Origin: Marinomonas rhizomae
Lineage (GTDB): Bacteria; Pseudomonadota; Gammaproteobacteria; Pseudomonadales; Marinomonadaceae
NCBI RefSeq assembly: GCF_024397855.1
Contig: NZ_CP073343.1
Coordinates: forward strand, 4,278,001-4,342,000
Direction: 5' to 3'
DNA: 64,000 nucleotides
The translations under genes were made by a program, and so were the position numbers. Every line of letters begins with the position of its first letter. Positions within the stretch are counted from its first letter, which is position 1. Shown here piece by piece: positions 44,777-53,947 of the stretch. The notes beneath the pieces were generated by a model. The model searched no databases, was not told the origin of the DNA, and was given only the letters and a program-made list of their open reading frames with translations.

Positions 44777-44838
44777 GAAGATGATAAGAATTGTAGGAAC
44801 CTTGCTCAACTCTTTTTTACAATTTCTTGAGACTTATT

Positions 44839-45906
44839 TTACTCAGCTCCAAAGTGTGGCGTATAACTCCAAGACATGCGTTGACCACTTTCCGCGGATT
44901 GCTCCGCCAAACAAATCAAATAAATCAACTGACAAGCCTGCTCCATGGCAACCGGAGCCTCACCTTTACCAAGAATCGAGTCACGTAATTGCGCATAGAA
45001 CGCGGCATAGTCGCCTTGTGTAGCCGCTTCTTGAATGCTTTCAATATCATCTTGAGAGTGCGCGACAAAGCGCGTAACTCTTTGCTGAGTGGCTTTCGAA
45101 GGAAATTCATCTTGCCATGGCATTTGTCCCGACCGTAACGCTTCTTCTTGTGGGTCTAGTCCCACACATTGCCAGCCGCCTTGAGAGAATCGAGCATTAA
45201 ATCTACGCATTTCTCCCGCTTCAAACGGTGTAGACGCCAAACGCACACGTTTATCGTCATAACCCAACTCTACTTCAAACCAATCGTGTGTTTGGCTACC
45301 ATCACGTAGTTTATCAATACTGGCATGCAACCACTTAGGTGTCCCAAATAAACTGAGAGCCTGATCCAGTAAATGCGGACCTAAATCCCAAAAGATTCCA
45401 GTGCCAACCCCCGGCTCTTCACGCCAACGGGTTTGTACTGTTGGACGAAAGCGATCAAAACGAGAGTCCAAATGCTTCAATTCGCCCAGCTCACCACTTT
45501 CAATCAGCGCTTTAAGACGCAAGAAATCGCCATCAAAACGACGATTCTGATACACGCAAAACACCAAGCCGTTTTGCTTCGCAAGCGTACAAAGGGCCTC
45601 TATTTGATCGAGGCTCGTCACCGAAGGCTTCTCCAATAGCACATGTTTGCCGTTTGATAGCGCTGCTTTAGCTTGCTCAAAATGCAAAGAATTTGGCGTC
45701 GTGATCACTACCAGATCCACATCCGGCGCGGCAAACACAGATTCCGCAGACGACACCACAGACACATCCGGCAGCACAGCCCTCACCTCATCCGCCTTTG
45801 AACTGCAAACATACGACATCGTCATGTCAGGATCATTCATCACAAACGGCGCGTGAAACACCCGCCCCGACAAACCAAAACCAATCAAACCAACACGAAT
45901 CGCCAT
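44839..45906 (-). CDS. Gfo/Idh/MocA family NAD(P)-dependent oxidoreductase
   Basis: 355 residues. N-terminal Rossmann fold (VGLIGFGLSGRVFHAPFV, GxGxxG type; ITTPNSLHFEQAKAALSNGK), the conserved EKP motif in HVLLEKPSV, and the C-terminal alpha/beta domain with GTGIFWDLGPHLLDQALSLF, whose Asp and His act at the substrate. It is like the YdgJ/YhhX subgroup, which acts on sugars or polyols; the substrate here cannot be read from sequence. Single minus-strand gene with its own terminator. Confidence 0.9.
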   Translation of the reverse strand: MAIRVGLIGFGLSGRVFHAPFVMNDPDMTMSYVCSSKADEVRAVLPDVSVVSSAESVFAAPDVDLVVITTPNSLHFEQAKAALSNGKHVLLEKPSVTSLDQIEALCTLAKQNGLVFCVYQNRRFDGDFLRLKALIESGELGELKHLDSRFDRFRPTVQTRWREEPGVGTGIFWDLGPHLLDQALSLFGTPKWLHASIDKLRDGSQTHDWFEVELGYDDKRVRLASTPFEAGEMRRFNARFSQGGWQCVGLDPQEEALRSGQMPWQDEFPSKATQQRVTRFVAHSQDDIESIQEAATQGDYAAFYAQLRDSILGKGEAPVAMEQACQLIYLICLAEQSAESGQRMSWSYTPHFGAE

Positions 45907-46036
45907 GTCACACTCCTTATCAGCTAAATACTTACAACTCTAAACAGTCTACAACCAATTTTAAAAAATTGCCGCAATTAAAAACATTTACTAGGTTACA
46001 ATCGGACAAACGAGAGAAATTGGAAAAAGCAGAACA

Positions 46037-46216
46037 ATGGAATCTACTAAGAAAAACACTAAAGAATGGCAGCAAACACTCGATGCTTTAGAGTCAGTCG
46101 CCAAAGGCAAGGTTATCGCAGCAAAAGAAGTGCATGAATGGCTAAATAGCTGGGGAACAGATAATGAACTTGAAGTCCCGAAACTCAAAACCTCAACCGA
46201 TATGTTAAAGGATTAA
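46037..46216 (+). CDS. small antitoxin-like protein (orphan)
   Basis: 59 residues from ATG 46037. The segment ALESVAKGKVIAAKEVHEWL followed by NSWGTDNE resembles small CopG/ribbon-helix-helix-type antitoxin-like proteins that carry a GKVxxxxEVxxWLxSWG pattern and usually sit next to a ParE/RelE toxin. No toxin gene is next to it. It starts an AT-rich islet; the next gene begins three bases after its stop, so they share a message. The ribosome site is weak (GGAAAA). Identification rests on a remembered pattern and is tentative. Confidence 0.6.
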   Translation: MESTKKNTKEWQQTLDALESVAKGKVIAAKEVHEWLNSWGTDNELEVPKLKTSTDMLKD

Positions 46217-46219
46217 TAA

Positions 46220-46387
46220 ATGGCTTACCCAGCATCTGAAATGATAGCCAACACTATCGCAGAAGCGATCAATACAGCATCCCAAATGAACGCTTGGGAT
46301 TATATTAGTGTTGGCGGAGTAGTTACAGCAGGTATTGGTGGTGTAGCAACTGCAGGGCTACTATTTTTGGGAAATTTCCAAGTCTAG
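46220..46387 (+). CDS. small single-pass membrane protein, probably frameshifted
   Basis: 55 residues: an amphipathic N-terminus (SEMIANTIAEAINTASQMNA) and one hydrophobic segment (VGGVVTAGIGGVATAGLLFL) near residues 31-50. The frame stops at 46385. A +1 shift at the T5G3A3 run (46364-46374) would continue without a stop into the next frame as FWEISKSRKERARIRSLAIL, i.e. a membrane helix followed at once by a basic stop-transfer segment. I therefore suspect that this and the 46422 frame are one gene broken by a one-base change, or one decoded by frameshifting. Confidence 0.5.
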   Translation: MAYPASEMIANTIAEAINTASQMNAWDYISVGGVVTAGIGGVATAGLLFLGNFQV

Positions 46388-46421
46388 AAAAGAAAGAGCT
46401 AGGATAAGAAGTCTAGCTATA

Positions 46422-47054
46422 TTGCAAAAAATAGAAAAACAGCATCAAAAAATTATATCTTTTCTTTTTAAAGATAGCCTTCCAAATAACAATCTCCTCT
46501 TCTGGAATCAAGCTTACTTGGAAATTCTAAAACTTATTTCTATAAGCTTAATAGAAACCAATGAGATCAAAGAAGAAGCCAAAACAGCACGACAAGCATT
46601 TATTGAAACACTCAAGTCTATAGAGTCAAGTGATCCCCAGAAAGAGTCCTTGCGATGGCAATTCTTTACAGGAACGAATAATTGGCAAGAGAATGATCAA
46701 ACTTGGGAAGAGGTAAATAAAACTACATCCATAGGTATCGCTTTTTTACCAGCAGACAGGTTCGGAAATTTTAATAAGGCGGATAACTTAAAGAACCTTG
46801 ATCCTGATATAGTTATAGCAATATATAACTACATGTATACAGAACAATGTCCAGAATTAGGAAATATAAACCTTCCTAGTAGGATAAATAATGATCAAGT
46901 CAATAATAAGTCTGACATAAAAAGTATTCTGAAAGTAGAAAACAAAACACCTAGTTGGATCGGGCAATCAAACGTAGCTAATGGCCTTATGCATTACTTG
47001 TTTGAGTTTTATTGTACGAATCCAAGTAGAACTCCACCAGATAAACAAGATTAG
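46422..47054 (+). CDS. hypothetical coiled-coil protein, likely C-terminal part of the 46220 gene
   Basis: 210 residues from a TTG at 46422 with no good ribosome site; the frame is in fact open from 46347. It begins with a helical, charged stretch (KIEKQHQKIISFLFKDSLPN) and a second helix (IKEEAKTARQAFIETLKSIE), then an Asn-rich globular part with WQFFTGTNNWQEND and PSWIGQSNVANGLMHYLFEF. Codon use is AT-rich and unlike the flanking genes, consistent with transfer. I recognise no family. The lack of a start and the in-frame fit with the upstream membrane helix suggest that it is not an independent gene. Confidence 0.5.
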   Translation: MQKIEKQHQKIISFLFKDSLPNNNLLFWNQAYLEILKLISISLIETNEIKEEAKTARQAFIETLKSIESSDPQKESLRWQFFTGTNNWQENDQTWEEVNKTTSIGIAFLPADRFGNFNKADNLKNLDPDIVIAIYNYMYTEQCPELGNINLPSRINNDQVNNKSDIKSILKVENKTPSWIGQSNVANGLMHYLFEFYCTNPSRTPPDKQD

Positions 47055-47147
47055 ATAGAATCTATATTTTGGGTATCATTACCAGAGGCCTAAGCGCTGG
47101 GCTTGAAAAGCAAACTCATATACACTTTTTCTAACTAAACTTAGCAA

Positions 47148-47223
47148 GTTATCTCGTTGTCTGATTTGCGCCGACGCGCTGAGCTTGCGAAGCAGGCGCA
47201 AGCAAATCAAACAACGAGATAAC
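47148..47223. repeat. long hairpin between the AT-rich islet and uvrD
   Basis: The left arm (47148-47172, starting GTTATCTCGTTGT and ending GCGCC) and right arm (47195-47223, ending ACAACGAGATAAC) pair almost perfectly, with one mismatch and a 4-base bulge. The 22-base loop contains GCTTGCGAAGC, itself a small hairpin. No T-run on either side, so it is not an ordinary terminator; it lies 14 bases from the uvrD stop. Confidence 0.7.
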
Positions 47224-47236
47224 ACAACAGATAAAC

Positions 47237-49450
47237 CTAAAGCACTTCCAATTTAGCAAACGACAACACCAGCCACTTGGTGCCTTCATCGTCGAAGTTA
47301 ACCTGTACGCGTGCTTGTGGGCCTTGGCCTTCGTAGTTGATTACCAAACCTTCACCAAACACCGGGTGATTGACTCGATCCCCCATGTTGACGCTGATTT
47401 CTGGCGCCTTGTAACTGTTTAATACATTGCTGTTTTGCAGTTTATTTTTTTCAAAGTTGTAATCTGGACGCTGCATAGACACAGGACGACTTACTTGAGA
47501 GCGAAGACGTACTTCTTCTAAGCATTCCGGTGGCAACTCTTTGATAAAGCGCGAAGGGCTGTTAAACGATTCACTACCGAACAAACGACGAGATTCCGCA
47601 TAGGTGATGTACAGTTTTTCCATCGCGCGAGTAATGCCCACGTAGCAAAGACGACGCTCTTCTTCGAGTCGACCAGGTTCTTCGAAAGACATCTTGCTGG
47701 GGAAGATGTTTTCTTCTACGCCCGTTAAGAACACCAATGGGAACTCTAGACCTTTCGCCGAATGCAATGTCATCAACTGCACGGCATCTTGGTATTCGTC
47801 CGCTTGCGCATCGCCTGCATCCAATACCGCTTTGTCCAAGAACGCCATCAACGGAGAGCTAAATTCTTCGTCTTCGTCGCTCCAACTGAATCCGCCAGCC
47901 GCACCAACCAACTCTTTCAAGTTTTCGATCCGTGCTTCGCCCTTCTCGCCTTTCTCTTTTTCGTGGAAAGGGATCAAGCCGGCTTCCTCGATAATCTGCT
48001 CGAAAATATCATTCAGATTCAAATCAGGCTGCTGCACCGTGGTGCTCAAGCCTTCAATTAGATGCAAAAACGCCTTGATGGCATTGGTCGCGCGCCCTGC
48101 CATTAAGGACTGACGTACTATTTCTTGCGCTGCTTGCCACATAGAGCAACCATGGTCACGGGCAAACTCTCGTAGCGTACCAATACTGCGTTCACCAATA
48201 CCACGAGGCGGCACGTTGATAACTCGCTCCATCGCACCATCGTCATTCGGATCCAACGCCAAACGCGCATAAGCCAAGGCGTTTTTGATCTCAAGACGAT
48301 CATAGAATCTGTGCCCACCATAAATTCGATAAGCAATCTGTTCCCTAACTAAGCATTCCTCGATAACACGAGACTGAGCATTGGAGCGATACAAAATCGC
48401 CATGTCCGTCAGAGACGTTCCCTTGTCACGCCATTGTTTGATAATGCCAATGATAAAACGCGCTTCGTCTTGCTCGTTAAACCCTGCATAAAGAGAAATA
48501 GGGTCGCCTTCACCGCTATCTGTCCAAAGCTCCTTACCTAAGCGATCGTCGTTGTGTTTGATCAAACCATTTGCCGCATTCAGGATATGACCGGTTGAAC
48601 GGTAGTTTTGCTCCAATCGGATGGTGCCAACGTCTTTAAAATCTTTGGTGAAGTTTTGAATATTTTCAATTTTCGCGCCACGCCAGCCATAAATCGATTG
48701 GTCATCATCGCCTACCGCAGTAATCGTACCTTCACTGCCCACCATGATGCGCAACCACGCGTATTGAATCGTGTTGGTATCTTGAAACTCGTCCACCAGC
48801 ACATGACGAAAGCGATCTTGATAATGGCGTAGCAACGCCGGCGTACTGAGCATCAATTCATGAGCACGCAATAACAATTCGCCGAAATCCAATAATCCGC
48901 CACGTTCACAAGCTTCTTCGTAGTGGTAATACAACTCGCGCATGCCTTTGGAAAAAGGGTCATGGCTGTCTGGCACATGAGCCGCTCGGCGGCCTTCGTC
49001 TTTTTGTGCGTTGATAAACCAAGACACTTGCTTAGGCGGCCAGCGAGTATCGTCGATGTTCAGTTCTCGCATGATGCGTTTGATGAGTCGCAGCTGATCG
49101 TCGCTGTCCATAATCTGGAAGTTTTCTTTTAGTCCCGCATCACGCCAATGAGCACGCAATAAGCGATGTGCCAAGCCGTGAAAGGTTCCAACCCACATGC
49201 CTTGAGGAGGAACGCCCACCAACTGCTCAATACGGCCTTGCATTTCACGAGCCGCTTTGTTGGTAAAGGTTACTGCCATTAAGCTGTAAGGCGACAATTC
49301 GTAAGCGTGCATCAACCATGCGATACGGTGCACTAGGACTCGGGTTTTTCCTGACCCAGCGCCAGCCAAAACAAGGCTATTTTGCAGAGGCGCTGCAACG
49401 GCTTCACGCTGCTTGTCATTCAATGAGTCGAGGATAAAAGAAACGTCCAT
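47237..49450 (-). CDS. uvrD: DNA helicase II UvrD
   Basis: 737 residues. The start MDVSFILDSLNDKQREAVAA matches E. coli UvrD nearly residue for residue. Walker A GAGSGKT at 30-36, TFTNKAAREM (motif Ia), LVDEFQDTN (motif II), VGDDDQSIYGWRGA (III), LEQNYRS (IV), TLHSAKGLEFPLVFLTG (V) and YVGITRAM (VI). It unwinds DNA 3' to 5' in nucleotide-excision and mismatch repair. The C-terminal segment ends with a Tudor-like VNHPVFGEGLVINYEGQG. Isolated minus-strand gene. Confidence 0.97.
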   Translation of the reverse strand: MDVSFILDSLNDKQREAVAAPLQNSLVLAGAGSGKTRVLVHRIAWLMHAYELSPYSLMAVTFTNKAAREMQGRIEQLVGVPPQGMWVGTFHGLAHRLLRAHWRDAGLKENFQIMDSDDQLRLIKRIMRELNIDDTRWPPKQVSWFINAQKDEGRRAAHVPDSHDPFSKGMRELYYHYEEACERGGLLDFGELLLRAHELMLSTPALLRHYQDRFRHVLVDEFQDTNTIQYAWLRIMVGSEGTITAVGDDDQSIYGWRGAKIENIQNFTKDFKDVGTIRLEQNYRSTGHILNAANGLIKHNDDRLGKELWTDSGEGDPISLYAGFNEQDEARFIIGIIKQWRDKGTSLTDMAILYRSNAQSRVIEECLVREQIAYRIYGGHRFYDRLEIKNALAYARLALDPNDDGAMERVINVPPRGIGERSIGTLREFARDHGCSMWQAAQEIVRQSLMAGRATNAIKAFLHLIEGLSTTVQQPDLNLNDIFEQIIEEAGLIPFHEKEKGEKGEARIENLKELVGAAGGFSWSDEDEEFSSPLMAFLDKAVLDAGDAQADEYQDAVQLMTLHSAKGLEFPLVFLTGVEENIFPSKMSFEEPGRLEEERRLCYVGITRAMEKLYITYAESRRLFGSESFNSPSRFIKELPPECLEEVRLRSQVSRPVSMQRPDYNFEKNKLQNSNVLNSYKAPEISVNMGDRVNHPVFGEGLVINYEGQGPQARVQVNFDDEGTKWLVLSFAKLEVL

Positions 49451-49634
49451 TACATTCCGCCATAATAATTAATAAATTTGTCACAAAAAACGCGTAAAAA
49501 TAGATTGATTTTTAATCTATTTGGGTTTTTTATTAGCTTGAAAATACGTTGTCTGTCTATTTTGACTTTTTTTAACTGTCGATGACAGTGATCTATGCAC
49601 TTCAATGTCGTCGAACGTCCAAAAGGGTATAACG

Positions 49635-49829
49635 ATGAGCGATTTTGCTGAAACATTAACTGAAGTAAAAACCGACATAATGCATGCGTCCATTAGCTTG
49701 GAGAACGAAACAAAAGAACGGAATCAAAAGGAAGACGCAGCACGTATGTTAAAAGCCAGACGTGCAATTGAACAGCATTTAGAAGAAAAACGTCTGCACC
49801 ATGATATCTCAAACGGCTGGGACGATTAA
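49635..49829 (+). CDS. PA3496-like small conserved protein
   Basis: 64 residues from ATG 49635, fixed by AAAAGGG seven bases upstream; the frame continues to 49605 without support. Highly charged and helical, ending ARRAIEQHLEEKRLHHDISN, a pattern of the PA3496 family of short proteins found in pseudomonads and relatives and linked by annotation to envelope integrity. No signal peptide or membrane helix is visible, so the cellular role is unclear. The following 299-base gap holds only a weak hairpin (49870-49891, GACCTA/TAGGTC) and the next gene's promoter. Confidence 0.75.
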   Translation: MSDFAETLTEVKTDIMHASISLENETKERNQKEDAARMLKARRAIEQHLEEKRLHHDISNGWDD

Positions 49830-50128
49830 TTTTCCTCCTGATTGATTGAGACTTAAAGTGAACTAAATACGACCTAGCTGTTTGGTTAGGTCTATGTACC
49901 TTTTTCACTAAAAAACACACCTCTCAGCAATCTAAGTGTTGTGACACTACTCTGTCAGCCTAAAAAAGCGGCTTTATTTATAATAAGCAGCTACATTTTA
50001 TACAGTTAATTCTTGCCCTTTTTCTCCAACTTATAGCGGTTACTCACGTGTTGGAGTACCATACAGTCTGATTTTAATATCTTCTAATCCATAATAAAAA
50101 AAGAAAATAACCCTCTTGGGGAGTTACC

Positions 50129-51325
50129 ATGTTTGAACAAATCCAAGCTGCTCCAGCAGACCCAATTCTTGGCCTGAATGACGCTTATAAAAATGACCAA
50201 AATCCCAATAAAATTAACTTGGGTGTTGGCGTTTACAAAGATGAACTAGGCAATACGCCTATTTTAAAATCAGTCAAACAAGCAGAAGAACGTTTGTTGG
50301 CTCAAGAAAAAACCAAAAGCTATTTAAGTATCGAAGGCGCACCCGCTTATCGATCTGCCGTGCAAACGCTTTTATTTGGTAAAGACCACAATATTATTAC
50401 CAAACAGCTTGCTCAAACAGCCCATACCCCTGGCGGCACAGGCGCATTACGCGTCGCAGCAGAATTCATTAAAAAACATTTACCAGAAGCAACCATTTGG
50501 GTCAGTAACCCAACTTGGGCTAACCATCAGGCTATTTTTCAATCAGTCGGTTTGGAAGTTGGAAGCTATGCGTACTACGATGCTGACAGTAAATCCTTAG
50601 ACTTTGAAGCCATGCTTGCCAGCTTGTCTCAAATTCCTGAAGGCGATGTAGTCTTGTTCCACGGCTGCTGTCACAACCCAACAGGCATAGATCCAACGCC
50701 AGAGCAGTGGTATCAACTTGCTAAGCTTTGCAGTAAACAAGGCTTCTTGCCATTGTTTGACTTCGCGTATCAAGGTTTTGGCCAAGGTTTGCAAGAAGAT
50801 GCTCAGGGCTTGCGTACTTTCTTAGAACACGTGCCAGAGATGCTAATCGCAAGTTCGTTCTCTAAAAACTTCGGTTTGTACAACGAACGTGTTGGCGCTT
50901 TGACGATCTTGTGTGAAACAGCAGAACAAGCTGAAGCGACATTTACACAGATCAAACGCTGCATTCGTACCAACTACTCAAATCCGCCATCTCATGGCTC
51001 TGCGGTTGTTGCCGAGATTCTGAATGACCCTGAACTGTTTGCTCTATGGGAAAGCGAAGTAAAAGCCATGCGTACTCGTATTCATGAAATGCGTAGCTTG
51101 TTTGTGAATACCCTACGAATCAAAGGCGTTAGCCAAGATTTCTCATTCATTTCCAAACAACAAGGCATGTTCTCTTTTTCTGGCCTAACGCCAGATCAAG
51201 TCGCTCAGCTACGTAAAGAGTTCGGCATCTACATTGTTGGCTCAGGACGTATCAGCGTAGCAGGCATGACCCATGACAACATGGAACCACTTTGTGATGC
51301 TATCGCCGCAATTTTAAAGGGCTAG
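50129..51325 (+). CDS. Aspartate/aromatic-amino-acid aminotransferase (class I, AspC/TyrB type)
   Basis: 398 residues, fold type I PLP enzyme. Opening [20 protein letters not shown] and [20 protein letters not shown] are those of the AspC/TyrB subgroup. PLP-site residues: Gly-Gly-Thr in TPGGTGALR, the HNPTGIDPT loop, Asp-Phe-Ala-Tyr in [11 protein letters not shown], Schiff-base Lys246 in [13 protein letters not shown], and the substrate arginine in GRISVAGM. It transfers amino groups between aspartate or aromatic amino acids and 2-oxoglutarate; AspC versus TyrB specificity cannot be decided here. GGGGAG is upstream of ATG 50129; a strong terminator follows. Confidence 0.93.
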   Translation: MFEQIQAAPADPILGLNDAYKNDQNPNKINLGVGVYKDELGNTPILKSVKQAEERLLAQEKTKSYLSIEGAPAYRSAVQTLLFGKDHNIITKQLAQTAHTPGGTGALRVAAEFIKKHLPEATIWVSNPTWANHQAIFQSVGLEVGSYAYYDADSKSLDFEAMLASLSQIPEGDVVLFHGCCHNPTGIDPTPEQWYQLAKLCSKQGFLPLFDFAYQGFGQGLQEDAQGLRTFLEHVPEMLIASSFSKNFGLYNERVGALTILCETAEQAEATFTQIKRCIRTNYSNPPSHGSAVVAEILNDPELFALWESEVKAMRTRIHEMRSLFVNTLRIKGVSQDFSFISKQQGMFSFSGLTPDQVAQLRKEFGIYIVGSGRISVAGMTHDNMEPLCDAIAAILKG

Positions 51326-51358
51326 TCTAATATTTAGTCATCATTATGTGATTTAAAA

Positions 51359-51395
51359 AAAGCGGCTTCAACTTGAGTGTTGAAGCCGCTTTTTT
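51359..51395 (+). terminator. terminator of the aminotransferase gene
   Basis: AAAGCGGCTTCAA and TTGAAGCCGCTTT form a 13-bp stem with an 8-base loop, then TTT. It lies 33 bases beyond the stop. Confidence 0.92.
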
Positions 51396-51495
51396 ATACC
51401 CATCGTTTTTGTTTATTGGTTGATCCTTGCTGTTTTCTAACTAAAAGGCTGCTACCTTATGGGCTCGCTTTTTTCTACCTTAATAGGAGCTATCC

Positions 51496-52122
51496 ATGAC
51501 GGCCACACTGATTTACTGCTACGACCCTATGTGCAGCTGGTGTTGGGGATTCCGCCCTACTTGGATCAAACTACAAAAAGCACTACAAGATCTGGTCGAT
51601 GCGGATCAATTAACCATTCAACCCATGCTGGGTGGCCTTGCCATTGATTCCGATGTGGCCATGTCAGATGAGATGAAAAGTAAACTGGAAGGCACTTGGC
51701 AGAATATTCAAAGCTCGCTGGGAACAGAATTCAATTTCGACTTTTGGAGAACGGCCGCGCCACGACGCTCTACTTATCCTGCATGTCGAGCCTGCTATGT
51801 CGCAAGAGACACAGGACTAGAGGAAGAAATGTATCACGCCATCCAAGAGGCGTATTACTTAAACGCTAAAAATCCATCAAATTTAGACACGCTCATCGAA
51901 TGCGCTGAGCATATAGGCATGAATGCCGACGGTTTCAAGAAAACCATGCAACACGTGAAAAATGAGCGTTTATTGGAAGAAGAAATAGAACAAGCTCGAC
52001 ACCTTGGCTTGAACTCTTTCCCATCGTTAGCCTTGCTAGTAGGCGATCAGCTCAAGCCAATCCCTCTCGATTACAAAGACCATTCAAGCATGCTAAATGC
52101 TATAAAAAAGGCGCTATCGTAG
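51496..52122 (+). CDS. DsbA-family thioredoxin-fold protein
   Basis: 208 residues, no signal peptide, so probably cytoplasmic. The CxxC pair is Cys13-Ser-Trp-Cys16 in YCYDPMCSWCWGF, as in FrnE-type and HCCA-isomerase-like DsbA proteins; the helical insertion (about 60-165) with RRSTYPACRACYVARDTG adds two cysteines, and the cis-Pro loop is LNSFPSLALLV. Likely a disulfide oxidoreductase or isomerase; substrate unknown. GGAGC is upstream of ATG 51496. Its stop codon is inside the terminator stem that follows. Confidence 0.88.
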   Translation: MTATLIYCYDPMCSWCWGFRPTWIKLQKALQDLVDADQLTIQPMLGGLAIDSDVAMSDEMKSKLEGTWQNIQSSLGTEFNFDFWRTAAPRRSTYPACRACYVARDTGLEEEMYHAIQEAYYLNAKNPSNLDTLIECAEHIGMNADGFKKTMQHVKNERLLEEEIEQARHLGLNSFPSLALLVGDQLKPIPLDYKDHSSMLNAIKKALS

Positions 52123-52134
52123 CGCCTGTTTTAT
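52107..52134 (+). terminator. terminator overlapping the DsbA-family stop codon
   Basis: GGCGCTA (52110-52116), loop TCG, TAGCGCC (52120-52126), then TGTTTTA. The TAG at 52120-52122 is the stop codon, so translation and termination overlap. Confidence 0.75.
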
Positions 52135-52162
52135 AGTAATAGATTGACCTAATTACCTACTT

Positions 52163-53740
52163 TTAACCAAAGTCATGATTAATTAAATCTAGCATGGGAT
52201 TGTAGAGCGGCTCAGTTGTTGCGTTACGAGACTTATTGGTTTCCTTTTCAGAATCGGGTTGCGCTAAATCGCTTTCTATCGACTCAACAATGTCTTCTGT
52301 TTGCTCGTTTTCTTCGGTTTGCTCAGCTTGCTCATCGGTTTCTTCAATACTAGGCTCTTCGGACTCATCAACTATTTCAGACTCTGCAACTGGCTCAACT
52401 TCATCAACGACTAAATGCTCCGCCAAAGCTTTTGCCAAAGGCTCAACATCGTCCAAAGTGACATTCACTGCTAACCAGTAATTCGCATCCGCTTCATGGC
52501 TTACTAACGCGCCAGGCACAATGGCATGGCGAAAACTGGCTAATAAAGCTGTCATGCTGGCAACGTCTAATGGCTTAGACAATTGCATCCAGAGCGACAT
52601 TCCACCTTTACTGGCCGCAAAACTGACATGTTCACCAAGGCGTGTTTCCAAATGCGCTTTCACTCGTTCTGAATTCGCCCAAACGTCTCGAGCACGTTTG
52701 GTTAATGAACGTTTACTGTTTGGCTGTAATGCATCACTCAAAGCGGCCTGCTGCACATCGCTCAACGCCATATCTGCGCCTAAAAAAGCCCCTTCTAACA
52801 AGGCTTGATGCTTACCCGGTAAACACCAGCTTGCTGAACGATCTACACCTTTTGATTCTACGCCACCGATATAAACAATCTGATCCGACGAATCCAATGA
52901 CTTGTAAGTCATCATCGAACCCGCGCGATATGCTAGATGCGAACACAAATCCCACTCAATCACTGGTAACTTGGTTTCTTCGATAATCGCTAACCAACGA
53001 CGCAAGCTTAAATTACTCACCAATTGACCGGCTGGAAACGAAAACTGCCCCGGCAAGACAATTAGGCGTATGTCTTTGTCACGCAAGCAGCGAATCGCTA
53101 AATCAAGATCGACACCGCGCTCGCCAGCAGAAAGTGCAATGACCTTTCGCCCTAAACTCTGCAAAGTGGTCGTGATTCTGGGATCACAAGGCGTTAACAC
53201 CAAAACGCTATCGCCTCGTTGAGTCAGCGTTTGCACGGTTTGAGTGAACATAGCTAGAGGCGAATACCCTAGCCAAAGGTGAGAAGCATGCGCTTTGATA
53301 CCAAGCCCTTTCAGATGCTCACTAACGGCTTCACGGGCTGCCAAATGACCTTTGCCTAAGACAGGAAGGCTTACGTCTTCCTGACGTGCTGCAGGGCTTA
53401 AAAAGGTGTCACTTTGATCTACCAAAGCGGCACGATGGGCTAGGCACGACCAAGCAGGCTTGGTTCCGTCATTAGCCAACTCACGTAAGTTATCACCCGC
53501 CAGTAACAACGCAGGCTTTGTCTCGCTGCGATGACAAACAAAGTAGCCCGATTTAGGACGAGATTCGATCCAGCCATCTTCACTTAATAACTCATAGCCA
53601 TGAATGACCGTATTTAAGCTAAGACCCAACTGTTTCGATAAAGCTCGCAAGGATGGCATTTTGTCACCGGGCACAATGGCCTCTTGTGACATCTGATCCA
53701 AAAACCAATCCACCACACCTTTATATAAAAAATCCGCCAC
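52163..53740 (-). CDS. MocR-type PLP-dependent transcriptional regulator with acidic tail
   Basis: 525 residues. An N-terminal GntR winged HTH (about 1-70: GDKMPSLRALSKQLGLSLNT, then ESRPKSGYFV) is joined to an aminotransferase-like domain (115-440), as in MocR/PdxR regulators. Lys297 in GGVESKGVD is in the place of the PLP lysine; Asp264 in IEWDLCSHLAYR replaces the usual DDYDSE stretch, so PLP binding is likely but the site is atypical. Residues 445-525 are an acidic, apparently disordered tail (SEEPSIEETDEQAEQTEENE) unusual for the family. Target genes unknown; the divergent sufS is 207 bases away. Confidence 0.82.
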   Translation of the reverse strand: MADFLYKGVVDWFLDQMSQEAIVPGDKMPSLRALSKQLGLSLNTVIHGYELLSEDGWIESRPKSGYFVCHRSETKPALLLAGDNLRELANDGTKPAWSCLAHRAALVDQSDTFLSPAARQEDVSLPVLGKGHLAAREAVSEHLKGLGIKAHASHLWLGYSPLAMFTQTVQTLTQRGDSVLVLTPCDPRITTTLQSLGRKVIALSAGERGVDLDLAIRCLRDKDIRLIVLPGQFSFPAGQLVSNLSLRRWLAIIEETKLPVIEWDLCSHLAYRAGSMMTYKSLDSSDQIVYIGGVESKGVDRSASWCLPGKHQALLEGAFLGADMALSDVQQAALSDALQPNSKRSLTKRARDVWANSERVKAHLETRLGEHVSFAASKGGMSLWMQLSKPLDVASMTALLASFRHAIVPGALVSHEADANYWLAVNVTLDDVEPLAKALAEHLVVDEVEPVAESEIVDESEEPSIEETDEQAEQTEENEQTEDIVESIESDLAQPDSEKETNKSRNATTEPLYNPMLDLINHDFG

Positions 53741-53947
53741 CGTTTTGTACCTTTTCTAGTTTGTCATCTAGTATCTGTTCTCAATCATTATAGCTGTCTT
53801 TAAAAAACGCAAGTAAAAGCCCAATAATTCACGATTTTGATGGGGGTTAAGGTACAATTTCATCAATTTAAGGCTGATTACATCGCTTTTAATCAATCTA
53901 TCATCGGTTAAAATCAGCTCATTGTTCAAACATAAAGTAGAGTATCC

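Noticed and set aside
44625..45023. 132-codon plus-strand frame opposite the oxidoreductase 3' end
   Set aside because: Overlaps a well-supported gene and a terminator hairpin; composition (many Pro, Lys, His) looks like antisense noise.
45798..46091. 97-codon plus-strand frame spanning the oxidoreductase start and the antitoxin-like gene
   Set aside because: Conflicts with two better frames and has low-complexity Asn/Gln/Thr-rich composition.
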